A stretch of 64,000 nt of DNA from the NCBI GenBank assembly GCA_004762155.1, contig SIHP01000009.1, forward strand, positions 186,001 to 250,000. Reading direction: 5' to 3'. Shown in pieces: positions 38,341-47,743 of this stretch (position 1 is the stretch's first letter; each line of letters opens with the position of its first letter). The translations under genes were made by a program, and so were the position numbers. Below the pieces are notes generated by a model, which was not told the DNA's origin, ran no database searches, and was given only the letters and a program-made list of their open reading frames with translations. This stretch comes from Flavobacteriaceae bacterium (lineage in GTDB: Bacteria > Bacteroidota > Bacteroidia > Flavobacteriales > Flavobacteriaceae).

Positions 38341-41300
38341 TTAAAATTCAGTTTTAATACTAATACCTATACTTCTTGTTGACGGGTACGAAAAATCTTC
38401 AACTCCTTGTGTTATGCTTTGTTCTTGTAACGCATTTAATTCAGGGTCAAAGTGAGGGTTTTCAGTAAACAATAATAAATTACTACCTATTATACCAATT
38501 TTTATTTTTTCAAAACCAATAGAATTTACAAGGCTTTCTGTAAAGTTATAATAAATACTTAATTGTCTTAATTTTAAATAAGAAGCATCGTATAAAGCAC
38601 TTGCTTCGTTACCGCGATCAAAAAAGCTATTATTATATGTTTGTGCAGAAACATTGGTGGTATTAGCAATATATTGTGGGGCATCATCTGTACCAATATT
38701 AACCACACCATCACCAACAATACCTGTTTCTCTACCAATTAAAGTTTCTTTTAAAACACCAGAAGTACTTCCTAAGGCTTTTGTTCTTGAAACAATTGTT
38801 CCGCCTTGTCTCCAATCAAATAAGAAAGATAAATCTACATTTTTATAAGTGAATTTATTACGGAAACCTACTTGAAAGTCTGCATTATAATTACCCAATA
38901 AACGAAGATTAGGATCTTGTACTGGCAAACCGTTTGCATTATGAAGAATTTCTCCATCAATTTCAACAAAGCCAGTTCCATACATGTCACCAACACGTCC
39001 GCCTTCTTTAGCTATGTAAAAAACACTGTTAGAACCACCAGCACCAGAAAATACGTTAGCTGAACCAGTTACAAATTGGTCAACTCCATCTGGTAATTCT
39101 GTAACAATACTTCTAGAAGTAGAAAAATTGACTGAACTTTCCCATTTAAAATTTTTATTTTTGATGATGGCGCCACTTAATAAAATTTCTAAACCTCTAG
39201 TACGAACTTTTCCGCCATTAACATTAAAGTTACCAAAACCACTAGCTTGAGAAATAGGACTAGAAATAATCTGATCTACACTGGTGTTTTGATATACAGA
39301 GGCATCTAATTGTAAACGATTTTTAAAAAACCACGCTTCAAGTCCTGTTTCAAAAGCATTTAATCTTTCTGGTTTTAAATTGGCGTTTTTAAGCACATTT
39401 TCATTGGTTACACGAAAATCAGTACCATAATTTTGATTTAATAAAAAGTTTTGATTGTTTTGGTACGGATCTGTATCATTACCAACACTTGCACCACTAA
39501 AGCGCAATTTTAAAAATGAAATTGCTTCGGGCAATTTAGTTAGTTTACTAACAACAGCACTTATACCAGCAGAGTAATATGCAAAAGAATTGCTACCTTC
39601 TGGTAACGTACTACTCCAATCGTTTCTATAAGAAACATCAAAATAAAGCGCATCTTTATAGTTTAAATTACCAGTACCATAAATACTATTTATTCTTTTA
39701 GTAAAAAGATTACTTTGGGCAACTAAAGCAGCTTTAGAATTTGCCAAAGTATAAATATCTGGAATGGCTAATTGCGGAGCTAAGGTATAGCTGTATTCAA
39801 TTTCTTGATCAAAACGATTGGCTCCTGCGCTTAAGTTGTATTTCCAATTGTCATTAATCTTATTGTTATAAGAAAATAATACATCTGTATTTAATTCTCT
39901 AAAATACACATGATCTTCTCTGTAAGATCCTTCAAGGTTTGCATTGGTGCTTACCGCACGTCTAAACTCACGTTTATCGTTATAAGTATCTATACCAGCA
40001 CGAGCAGTTACGGTTAATTTATCTGTAATATTATAAACAGCTGCAGCGTTTCCTAAAACTCTGTTTTTATTAAAACTATTGGTGTTTTCAAAAACGGTTA
40101 AATATGGATTTGTTAACCAGTTATAATTAATATCAAAGTGTTGTGAGCCTTCTTGGCCAGCTTGCCAATATTCTTTTAAAGAATTTACATTCGCTTGCCT
40201 ACCTGTCCAATTAAAACCATAAAGCGGATTTTCATATCCATATCCTAAATTTGGTCTGTTACCACTGCGGGTATTAATATAGTTTACAAAAGCATTTACA
40301 TTTAGTTGCTCGTTAATTTTTTGATTTAAACTTAAAGAAATACCATCTCTTTTTAAATCGGTATTAGGTACAATACCTTCGTTTCTTAAATTACTATAAG
40401 ATAATCTACTACTTCCTTTTTCTCCTGAAGAATTAATAGCAATATTATTCTGCTTGGTAATTCCAGTTTTAAAAAAATTACGCACATTATCAGGGTTAGA
40501 AACCCAAGGCGTAGCTGTAATAGGTGTTAAAGTACCATCTGCAAGTGTTCTAGAAATAACATCACCAGCACGAACAACGTTTCCATTAATATCTACAGAA
40601 GGACTATCAAATTGATTAATTAAAAAACCTTGATCTAAACGTGGACCATAACTACTTAATCCTCCATCATTAATACCACCACCGGCACCATTTTCAAAAG
40701 AATATTGACCATTAGAACCTCCACCATATACATTTTGATAATCTGGAAGTGTTAATAACGATTCTACTGTTAAAGAACTATTAATACTTACTCCTAAACC
40801 TTTTGTTTTTTTGCCACTTTTTGTAGTAATTAATACCACTCCATTAGCAGCTCTTGCCCCATATAAAGCCGCTGAACCTGCACCTTTTAAAATAGAAATA
40901 GAAGCAATATCATCCGGACTAATTTCAGAAGCACCATTACCATAATCTACCTCTTGTAAAGAACCATCATTCACAAGATCACTGGTAATTTGTTGGTTGC
41001 TAATTGGTACACCATCTACCACAAATAAAGGTTGATTACTACTGCTTAAAGAATTTTCTCCACGAATAACAATACGAGATGATGATCCAACACCAGAAGA
41101 ACCGTTGGTAACTTGCACACCAGTAACTTGCCCAGCAAGACTATTTACAATATTTGTTAAGGTTACTTCGGTTAACTTTTCTGGTTTTATTGTGGTAACA
41201 GAAGACGCTAATGATTGTTTTTCTCTTTTAATTCCTAAAGCCGTAACAACTACTTCGTTTAGTTGTTCTGAACTTGGTATTAAAACTATTTTTTTAGGCA

Positions 41301-41559
41301 AGTTGCCATTTTCAATAATTATATTTTTTGATGTATAACCAACAAAAGAAAGATTAATAGTAAAATTTTTAGTGTTTGTTGTTAAAGTAAAAATTCCGTT
41401 ATTGGCGGTAGTTGTATAATTTTTAGAGTTTACTTCATGTACGGTAACATAAGGCAAAGGCTCATTGTTTTCATCAACAACGATTGATGTATAGGTATTC
41501 GTTTGCGCGAATAATGTTATTGCAACGAATTGCAATACAGCGAATAATGCTGTTTTCAT
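38341..41559 (-). CDS. SusC/RagA family TonB-linked outer-membrane transporter
   Basis: This protein of about 1072 residues has a signal peptide, a CarboxypepD_reg-like domain (about residues 20-105), a plug with the SusC/RagA signatures (VTALGIKREKQSL, VVDGVPISN, ILKGAGSAALYGARAANGVVLITTKSGK) and a large barrel ending RSIGISIKTEF. The start is the ATG at 41559, which gives the signal peptide; the in-frame upstream extension does not. It partners with the SusD-like protein to import a ligand that the downstream nucleoside hydrolase probably cleaves. Confidence 0.92.
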   Translation of the reverse strand: MKTALFAVLQFVAITLFAQTNTYTSIVVDENNEPLPYVTVHEVNSKNYTTTANNGIFTLTTNTKNFTINLSFVGYTSKNIIIENGNLPKKIVLIPSSEQLNEVVVTALGIKREKQSLASSVTTIKPEKLTEVTLTNIVNSLAGQVTGVQVTNGSSGVGSSSRIVIRGENSLSSSNQPLFVVDGVPISNQQITSDLVNDGSLQEVDYGNGASEISPDDIASISILKGAGSAALYGARAANGVVLITTKSGKKTKGLGVSINSSLTVESLLTLPDYQNVYGGGSNGQYSFENGAGGGINDGGLSSYGPRLDQGFLINQFDSPSVDINGNVVRAGDVISRTLADGTLTPITATPWVSNPDNVRNFFKTGITKQNNIAINSSGEKGSSRLSYSNLRNEGIVPNTDLKRDGISLSLNQKINEQLNVNAFVNYINTRSGNRPNLGYGYENPLYGFNWTGRQANVNSLKEYWQAGQEGSQHFDINYNWLTNPYLTVFENTNSFNKNRVLGNAAAVYNITDKLTVTARAGIDTYNDKREFRRAVSTNANLEGSYREDHVYFRELNTDVLFSYNNKINDNWKYNLSAGANRFDQEIEYSYTLAPQLAIPDIYTLANSKAALVAQSNLFTKRINSIYGTGNLNYKDALYFDVSYRNDWSSTLPEGSNSFAYYSAGISAVVSKLTKLPEAISFLKLRFSGASVGNDTDPYQNNQNFLLNQNYGTDFRVTNENVLKNANLKPERLNAFETGLEAWFFKNRLQLDASVYQNTSVDQIISSPISQASGFGNFNVNGGKVRTRGLEILLSGAIIKNKNFKWESSVNFSTSRSIVTELPDGVDQFVTGSANVFSGAGGSNSVFYIAKEGGRVGDMYGTGFVEIDGEILHNANGLPVQDPNLRLLGNYNADFQVGFRNKFTYKNVDLSFLFDWRQGGTIVSRTKALGSTSGVLKETLIGRETGIVGDGVVNIGTDDAPQYIANTTNVSAQTYNNSFFDRGNEASALYDASYLKLRQLSIYYNFTESLVNSIGFEKIKIGIIGSNLLLFTENPHFDPELNALQEQSITQGVEDFSYPSTRSIGISIKTEF

Positions 41560-41661
41560 AAGTATAAAATAATAAGTTAAATAAAATAATAACACCATAT
41601 GCCTCATTAACAATAATGTTAACAAGTAAATTACAGGTAGATCTTTTTAGTTAATAAAGTT

Positions 41662-42363
41662 TTATAATAATGATGGAGGTCCTCGCAGAGGAAAATTAAA
41701 AAGAGCTATGTGTTTAGGTAAATTAGCATCAATTTGCTCAATTTTTATCTTAATTAAATAGAAGTGAAGTAAAATATAAACACTAATAATAGTTTTAGGA
41801 TTTGCATAAGCATACTCTAAAGCAGCATTTTTTGTGTCTATATCTATTAACGTTTCTAAAGCAGAAAAAGAAATGTTTGCTTGTATAGCATGGTCTTTTA
41901 TTTCATTAGAAAGCGTGTTGGTTAACCAACCAAAGTTTTTAAAAACCGTTTCGTTAAAAGCGGCTTTGGTATATCCTAATAAATAAACACCACCATCTTT
42001 AGAAGGACCAAAAACCATTTGCTGTTGTAATAACAAATGGATAGCCTTTTTTAAATGTTTTGTTGTAAGATTTGGTGTATCATTACCTATTGAGATTACG
42101 TTTTGGTAACCTTGTTTAAATAATGATTTGAAAGCATTAGAAAAGCGTTCGTTAAAACTATTTCCTTCTTGTTTTTTTTCGTCTATCCAAACAACATCAA
42201 CACCACTTTTTTTAGCAATGGCTAATGTTCTTTGGTTTTGAAGTTTAAAAAAATACTCTGAAACCTTTTTTTTATGTGTACCAAATAACGGCTTTCTTTC
42301 TGCTTCTTTTTTTGCAGAGAGAGAGAAAACGAATAAAACAGTTTTGTTGTTATTTGACTTCAT
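41662..42363 (-). CDS. DUF2064 (TIGR04282-like) glycosyltransferase-family protein
   Basis: This 233-residue protein matches the DUF2064 family in its core: SIGNDTPNLTTKHLKKA, FGPSKDGGVYLLGYTKAAF and LIDIDT. The family is distantly related to GT-A nucleotidyl and glycosyl transferases, and some members are annotated in arsenosugar biosynthesis. The N-terminal nucleotide-binding motif (FxKxPxxGxVKTRL) is not intact here (FVFSLSAKKEAERKP), so activity is doubtful. It lies upstream of the SusC gene in the same direction, about 100 bases away, and may or may not belong to the same operon. Confidence 0.78.
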   Translation of the reverse strand: MKSNNNKTVLFVFSLSAKKEAERKPLFGTHKKKVSEYFFKLQNQRTLAIAKKSGVDVVWIDEKKQEGNSFNERFSNAFKSLFKQGYQNVISIGNDTPNLTTKHLKKAIHLLLQQQMVFGPSKDGGVYLLGYTKAAFNETVFKNFGWLTNTLSNEIKDHAIQANISFSALETLIDIDTKNAALEYAYANPKTIISVYILLHFYLIKIKIEQIDANLPKHIALFNFPLRGPPSLL

Positions 42364-42495
42364 TAATATACTATGTCGTTATAAAATTGTAAACCTTAAA
42401 AAAAAGTAAAGAAATTTTAGTTAAAAAAACAAACGATGCTTTTACAGGCATATACCTTTGATAAAACGATACATAATTTTTAAAAATAGTATAAT

Positions 42496-42987
42496 TTAAT
42501 TTCCTTTACCAAAAACTTGTGTCCAATAAGCACCACTTAAACCAAGCCCCATTTCAGTAGCATTTGAATTTAAAATATTATTTCTATGTCCTTCGCTATT
42601 CATCCAACTCGTAAAAGCAGCTTCGGTAGAGCTTTGTCCGCGGGCAATATTTTCTCCTATTGGCGAACCTGCATAACCAGCATTAATAGCTCTTTCTGAA
42701 AAACTAGAGTTATTTAATCCTATATGATTAAAATAGTCGTTAGTTTCCATATCTAAACTATGTTTATAAGCTGCAGTGTTAAGTGCATCATTAAGTGTTA
42801 AAGTATTTAAACCTGCATCTAATCTGGCTTCATTAACGAATGTCAACATGTTTTCAGCTGATGTTAAAGAAAGTTGTTCTTCGGCAGATTCCGTTGCATC
42901 GTTACTACTACAAGCAAAGAAGCTAAGGCTAAATATAATTAAAAACGTAAGATGACTTGTTGTAGTTCTTAAGTAGGGGGATTTCAT
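42496..42987 (-). CDS. CAP domain (SCP/PR1-like) lipoprotein
   Basis: This 163-residue lipoprotein (lipobox FFAC) has one CAP domain at about residues 48-163. The conserved elements are HSLDMETNDYFNHIG (family Asp/His), GYAGSPIGENIARGQ and SEGHRNNILNSNATEMGLGL. Bacterial CAP proteins are secreted and mostly of unknown function. A broken paralogue lies 3.4 kb away at 46430-46946 in the same orientation. Confidence 0.88.
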   Translation of the reverse strand: MKSPYLRTTTSHLTFLIIFSLSFFACSSNDATESAEEQLSLTSAENMLTFVNEARLDAGLNTLTLNDALNTAAYKHSLDMETNDYFNHIGLNNSSFSERAINAGYAGSPIGENIARGQSSTEAAFTSWMNSEGHRNNILNSNATEMGLGLSGAYWTQVFGKGN

Positions 42988-43358
42988 AATTAAGTTTTTT
43001 TTATTTTAAATATTGGTTATAAAAGTAAGTTTTTTTAATGTAAAATAAGTGTAAATACTGCTATCTGGATATTTTATTTTAATAATAGTTTATAGGATGA
43101 ATACTTTTATGAGCATAACAACTAATGTTTGTTGTTAAGTAGGTATACTTAATTAAAAATGTGTTTTTACAAGGGATTTTTATAGTTAGTTACTTGAATA
43201 TGTTAAAAAGGTTGCAATTGTTGTTAATGAGGAAGGCAATGTAAGTATTGAGGAAGCTAAAATCATAATTGAGGATGCTAAATTTACTATCATTGATATT
43301 GATATGACACTAACCTAAGAAGAACTAGTATCTCTTTTGTTTTTCTTATTTTTATTGA
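42988..43358. other. Intergenic region with a possible gene remnant
   Basis: About 370 bases between the CAP gene and a small cysteine-rich frame. It contains a 42-codon open stretch (see next entry) and otherwise nothing I recognise. Confidence 0.4.
43190..43318 (+). pseudogene. Possible gene fragment without a start codon
   Basis: After a TAG at 43187, one frame stays open for 42 codons to a TAA and reads as protein-like, acidic, alternating sequence (VKKVAIVVNEEGNVSIEEAK). There is no start codon at the 5' end. It looks like the remains of a small gene whose front was lost. The family is unknown, and chance cannot be excluded. Confidence 0.3.
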
Positions 43359-43565
43359 ATGGAAAAGAACAACGATCAACTTAAAATAGATTATATAGAA
43401 ACTAAAAAAGTTTCTTCGTTTATTAAATTTACCTCTATTTTACTAATCATAATATTTGCATTTACTCCTTTGTATGAAATTTTACCCCAATTGGATATTT
43501 GCGTTTGTGTAGAGCTTCTTCCTCCAGGTTCTTGTAATTTTGCAGGTAATATTTGCTGTCATTAA
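43359..43565 (+). CDS. Small membrane peptide with cysteine-rich tail
   Basis: A 68-residue frame with a charged start (MEKNNDQLKIDY), one hydrophobic segment (about residues 25-45) and a tail with four or more cysteines (DICVCVELLPPGSCNFAGNICCH). Nothing is recognised. The cysteine pattern and amphipathic layout suggest a real small protein, perhaps a membrane or bacteriocin-like peptide, but no export or modification genes are nearby. Confidence 0.4.
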   Translation: MEKNNDQLKIDYIETKKVSSFIKFTSILLIIIFAFTPLYEILPQLDICVCVELLPPGSCNFAGNICCH

Positions 43566-43712
43566 CTACTGTTTTTGTTATAAGATTTGTTTTCTATACT
43601 AACACTTTATGTTATTATAATTTTCGGATTAAATCTTTATTATAAAATCAATCAATAACTAAACTTTTTAGAGTATTATTTTAAGTTAAGTAATATTGCT
43701 AAATAGTTGTTT

Positions 43713-45110
43713 TTATTGATTTAATCCTCCATCTAGATTAGCCTCGATAATAGATTCAATAGAATCTGGGATGTTTTCAAATAAATCATATCCAGTTAGG
43801 TTTTCAATAGCATCTACTGAAGTTATAAAATTAGTCCAATCAGTTGAGACTCCTTGATCATTTGGAATGTTGATTGCAATTATTCTTGTAGTAGTACTTA
43901 CGCGACTTATATCTGAAGAACCATTAGGGAGTATTAATGCAACCTTCCAGAAAGAATCTGGAACTGTTATTTGATTATTATCAATGGTATTTGCAACCCC
44001 ATTACTTCCTGTACCACCAATACCATATACACCAGAGATAATGTGAATTTCGTTTCCATCTAATATTAATGTTCTTAAATATGCCTCGAAATTAGCCCAA
44101 CTACCTCTATTGTTATTTGGTGCTTGAGGAGCAATATTTGACATATAATAAGTGTTCTCATTTGAAGCTTCTGAACCATTTCGATCTGCCGATGGACAAA
44201 TATGTCCCCGGTCAAATCCTGTATTAGTATAATCGCTAGAAGTAGGTTTATAAAAAGAAGAAGGTAATGTTCTGTCAGATTTAAAACAATTACACCTTTC
44301 TACATCTCCAGTCCAAGCTTCACTTAAATGCCAGCTGACCCAATTAGCAGTACCTTTTGCATTATTATATGATAATGTAAAATCACCTTTTGATAAAAAA
44401 TAATTATTATTTGATGTATCAGCGCCTGAAGGATTTCCAAATGTAAGGTTACTGTCTTGTGTTGGATTATTGTTATTAACACTAACAATAATTTCAATAT
44501 TATCGATATTTAATCGATTAGAGTTATTAGAAGTTTTATATATACCATATCTAACACTTTGGGTGTCATCAACAAGAAATGTAGCAGTATTGAGTAAGGT
44601 AGATGATGTGGTTATTTCTGATCCAATATAATACCATGTAGCCCCTTGATCATAAGAGGCCATTAAACGCCAAGTTGAGTAACCATTATTGCCATAAACG
44701 GCATGACGTATAGCTATAGATTGAGCACCATTATCCATGTCAAATTCCATTATAGCATATCCATTGTTTCTAATTCTAATAGATTTTGAGCCATATTTTC
44801 TGTCATTAGAGAGTGTACCTAATAGGGCATCGTTCAAATACCAATTACCAGAAGACAAACTTATACTAGCAGGAGAATACGCTCCTTTACTAGCAGTTTC
44901 AAATCCTTCAATAAAACCATCTGTTCTTGCCAAATAGTTATGTTCGTGTATCCCTTGATTTTCATGGTGAATAACTTGTGTGTTTTTAACTTCTTTATTG
45001 ATAGAAATATTAATAGGTTCTATTAACTCAGAATTATCATTATTACAACTTGAAAGCAGTATAAATAGGAGTAAAAAATAAGAAAAGCGTTTAAAAATTA
45101 AGTAATTCAT
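43713..45110 (-). CDS. DNA/RNA non-specific endonuclease, lipoprotein
   Basis: The 465-residue product has a lipobox (LSSC), an N-terminal beta-sandwich-like region (about residues 60-210, FIEGFETASKGAYS and TWRLMASYDQGATW) and a C-terminal NUC1-type ββα-Me nuclease. The active-site motif DRGHICPSADRNGS is near residue 299, and the Asn of the metal site is in YYMSNIAPQAP. Such enzymes degrade DNA and RNA without base specificity. As a surface or periplasmic lipoprotein it could recover nucleotides from environmental DNA. About 250 bases upstream lies a 38-base repeat also found near the exonuclease-RecQ-UvrD gene. Confidence 0.88.
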   Translation of the reverse strand: MNYLIFKRFSYFLLLFILLSSCNNDNSELIEPINISINKEVKNTQVIHHENQGIHEHNYLARTDGFIEGFETASKGAYSPASISLSSGNWYLNDALLGTLSNDRKYGSKSIRIRNNGYAIMEFDMDNGAQSIAIRHAVYGNNGYSTWRLMASYDQGATWYYIGSEITTSSTLLNTATFLVDDTQSVRYGIYKTSNNSNRLNIDNIEIIVSVNNNNPTQDSNLTFGNPSGADTSNNNYFLSKGDFTLSYNNAKGTANWVSWHLSEAWTGDVERCNCFKSDRTLPSSFYKPTSSDYTNTGFDRGHICPSADRNGSEASNENTYYMSNIAPQAPNNNRGSWANFEAYLRTLILDGNEIHIISGVYGIGGTGSNGVANTIDNNQITVPDSFWKVALILPNGSSDISRVSTTTRIIAINIPNDQGVSTDWTNFITSVDAIENLTGYDLFENIPDSIESIIEANLDGGLNQ

Positions 45111-45508
45111 GTTTGATTTATTTAGTCTTTAATTACACACATTGTAGCAAAGGCTGTTTTGTGCCTTATTCATTGATTTTGCTCTGTTTGCGTTAGTTTT
45201 TTTTTAGTCTGATAAATTCTTTGAAAGTCTTATTTCCGTTTTAATTGAGGAATTTAAGTTTCAACTTTTTATTTTAGAAGATTTTTTTTCTAATTTGAAA
45301 TTGTTTGCAGCAACTGTATATACAGTTAGAGTGTAAGCTTACAAGAATAAATAAAAGAAACTTTACGGATATCCACGTGTTAGAGTGTAGTTAACCGTAA
45401 AGTGTTTGGTTTTAAGTTTGTTAAAATGATTAGATATTTATAGTTGTTTTTTTCATATCAAAAAACACTCAACTAATTATAGTTAGTTTAATACACAAAT
45501 TAAAGGTA
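45111..45508. other. Intergenic region holding a long dispersed repeat and a hairpin
   Basis: About 400 bases upstream of the nuclease. It contains the 38-base repeat at 45340-45379 and an inverted repeat ACTTTACGG (45360-45368) / CCGTAAAGT (45395-45403). No gene is seen. Confidence 0.5.
45340..45379 (+). repeat. 38-base dispersed repeat, copy 1, with GGATATCC core
   Basis: The stretch ending ATAAATAAAAGAAACTTTA then CGGATATCCAC is nearly identical to the reverse complement of 54943-54981, with about three mismatches by eye over 38 bases. The conserved core (ACGG, A or G, TATCC) also has a relative at 46170-46181. Confidence 0.65.
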
Positions 45509-46067
45509 TTATGCAGGAATTACTTCTTTGTCTATAATTTGAGGAGTTTGTATAGTCTTCTTCTTATAGGTTCTTTCTATTGATTTTTCGTGTTGCATTT
45601 CAATTACGTTTTTGGTTTCAATCCACAAAGGTTTCTTTTCTGTTAATTTAAAATACCACCTTCTTTTCTTTTTTTGATCTAAACCAGATGAAATCATTTT
45701 AGATCCACTTCCTATTCTATCAAAAAAGAAGTTTTCTCCTGTTATTTTTGAAGTATTACGAGGTACACGATTAAGAGTAGCTCTATCACTGAACTTTTGT
45801 AATCCTTTTTTTTTCTAAAGAATCAATGTCAGAATACCAAACCTCATATTCTTTTAGGTATAGTTTTCCGTATCCAGGAAACAAATCACCGTCACCAAAA
45901 CCATATTCAGTCCATTTATTTGTTTTACGGTAGACTATTTTCCATTTTAGTAAAGAATTTTTTATTTCTGGTTCTTTTTCATGAATAGTTATTTTAGAAT
46001 ATTTCATGATTTTTCTAGAAACATAGTATGATACTATGAGAAAAGTAATTATTGTATAGTATGTCAT
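45509..46067 (-). pseudogene. Membrane protein gene broken by a frameshift in a run of nine adenines
   Basis: Two adjacent frames on the minus strand fit together as one gene. The first (46067 to 45786, 93 residues) has an N-terminal membrane segment and ends SLEKKRITKVQ. The second begins in another frame and stays open from a TAG just before the A run to a stop at 45509, giving KFSDRATLNRVPRNTSK and then ISSGLDQKKKRRWYF. Removing one A from the nine-A tract on the minus strand joins them into one protein of about 185 residues. No family is recognised. It may be a true pseudogene, a site of transcriptional slippage, or a sequencing error. Confidence 0.6.
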
Positions 46068-46429
46068 AATAGTATTATTTGTAAGGTTGTAAATATAGAT
46101 TCGGGGGTGTTTTTTTGTTTTTAAGTGTTTGATTACTATAAAAGTAAATCTATTTTTAAGATAAGTTCGATGGGTATCCGTATTCAGAAGTTTTTTTAAA
46201 AAAAAAATTGAAAACCTATATAAAGTGTTTATCTAGATTAAGTAGTGTAACTTAATTTTTAGAAGAAATATTGATTTGTTAGTAGTAAAGCTTTAGTTAT
46301 TAAAAGAATGATTATAACTAAAGTAAAAGAGTATTGAATTTAACGAAATAAGAATATAAACCTTTTACCAAGAAGTATGGTGTTGTTATGAAATTTAGAA
46401 AGGGAAATATTTGATGAAAAAAATTAAGT
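46068..46429. other. Intergenic region with GGGTATCC motif
   Basis: About 360 AT-rich bases. The only notable element is TGGGTATCCGTA at 46170-46181, a relative of the core of the 38-base repeat, about 100 bases upstream of the frameshifted membrane protein gene. Confidence 0.4.
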
Positions 46430-46946
46430 TTAATTAATTTTTTTGTCAAATATTTGGGTCCAGTAAACTCCACTTAAACCCAATCCCATTTCGGTAATAT
46501 TTGTATTTAAAATATTTGCTTTGTGTCCGTCACTGTTCATCTAACTTGTATGTACAGATGATGCACTGGTTTGTCCTTTGGCAATATTTTCACCGGCAGG
46601 AAAACCTATATAACCAGCATCAGAAGCTCTTTCTGAAAAGTTAGAATTAATTAGAACCTGTATGACTAAAATAATTATTAGTATCCATATCTAAACTATG
46701 CTTATATGCAGCTTGATTTAGAGCGTCATTAAGCACTATCGGATTTAATCCTTCATCTGCTCTTGCATTATTAACTAATACTAAAATGTTTTTAGCTTCT
46801 GATAAAGATATTTGTTGGTCTTCATTTTCTGTGCTTTCTGCTGAAGTACATCCTAAAAAGTATAATGAGAACAAAATCAAAGTAAAAAAATAAAGAAGAG
46901 AGGTAATAATTTTAGAAACGGGGTTTTTCATAATAGGGGATTTCAA
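46430..46946 (-). pseudogene. Broken CAP domain lipoprotein paralogue
   Basis: This is a decayed copy of the CAP gene at 42496-42987. The intact front encodes a signal peptide with GC lipobox and the first half of the domain up to NNYFSHTGSN. A one-base insertion there shifts the frame. The second half then continues in another frame (FSERASDAGYIGFPAGENI). An in-frame TAG replaces the Trp codon in TSWMNSDGH. The rest runs to a TAA at 46430, so two independent lesions are present. Confidence 0.85.
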
Positions 46947-47173
46947 TGTTTTTAGTAAAAGAAAAGGCTAAAGTAAATTTACTTTAATGAATATTATAAT
47001 TGCAATGTAAATAAAAGTAGTCAAAATTAAGTGAAATTTTCAACCGCATTAGATAAAGAAATTTAATACGATTTTTAAAAACAGATAAGATTGAAATAGT
47101 TTTATAAATATCTAAATAAGAAAAACAAATAAAGGTTATTTTTATTGCTAATAGAATGTTATATATTTGAAAG

Positions 47174-47743
47174 ATGAGTGATTATTACGATAGTGAAACA
47201 TTTAATAAAGTAGATTTTACAAGTGAACAATTAAGTAGTACAGATTTTGATTCGTGTACTTTTAAAAACTGTGATTTTTCTAATTTCCATATTAATAATT
47301 CCGAATTTGTTGAATGTGAGTTTATCGATTGTAATTTCAGCAATACCAGTATAAAAGAAACTGGTTTCAAGGAAGTCCATTTTATCAATTCAAAATTAAT
47401 AGGGATCAAGTTTTTTGAAGTTAATCCTTTTTTACTTCGGATAAATTTTAGTGGTTGTCAATTAGATTTTTCATCTTTTTATCAATTAAAAATGAATAAT
47501 TTTCAGTTTGTAGATTGTAGAATTTTAGAAGTTGACTTTTCAGCAGCAGATGCAAAAGATAGTTATTTTGATGATTGCGATTTAAGCGGAAGCATTTTTA
47601 ATGAAACAAATCTAGAAGATGTAAATTTTAAAACATCAAGTAACTTTTTTATAGATTTAGAAACTAATAATTTAAAAGGTGCTGTGTTTTCAAAAGATAA
47701 TGTTGCAGGTTTGCTAATGAAATATAAGGTTAAGGTGGAGTAG
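47174..47743 (+). CDS. Pentapeptide repeat protein
   Basis: This 189-residue protein is built almost entirely of degenerate five-residue repeats (CDFSNFHINN, CEFIDCNFSN, VDFSAADAKD, CDLSGSIFNE), which fold as a right-handed quadrilateral beta-helix. Some relatives (Qnr, MfpA) protect DNA gyrase by mimicking DNA; most have no known role. There is no signal peptide, so it is cytoplasmic. No drug-resistance context is present. Confidence 0.88.
   Translation: MSDYYDSETFNKVDFTSEQLSSTDFDSCTFKNCDFSNFHINNSEFVECEFIDCNFSNTSIKETGFKEVHFINSKLIGIKFFEVNPFLLRINFSGCQLDFSSFYQLKMNNFQFVDCRILEVDFSAADAKDSYFDDCDLSGSIFNETNLEDVNFKTSSNFFIDLETNNLKGAVFSKDNVAGLLMKYKVKVE

Noticed and set aside
45786..45850. Programmed -1 ribosomal frameshift at the A run, as in dnaX
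   Set aside because: A -1 shift at the A-run does not lead into the second open frame; joining requires skipping one base. Slippage by deletion, or decay, fits better.
47174..47743. Pentapeptide repeat protein as a quinolone resistance (Qnr) gene
   Set aside because: It is shorter, its repeats are degenerate and there is no resistance or mobile context. It is left as a general pentapeptide protein.
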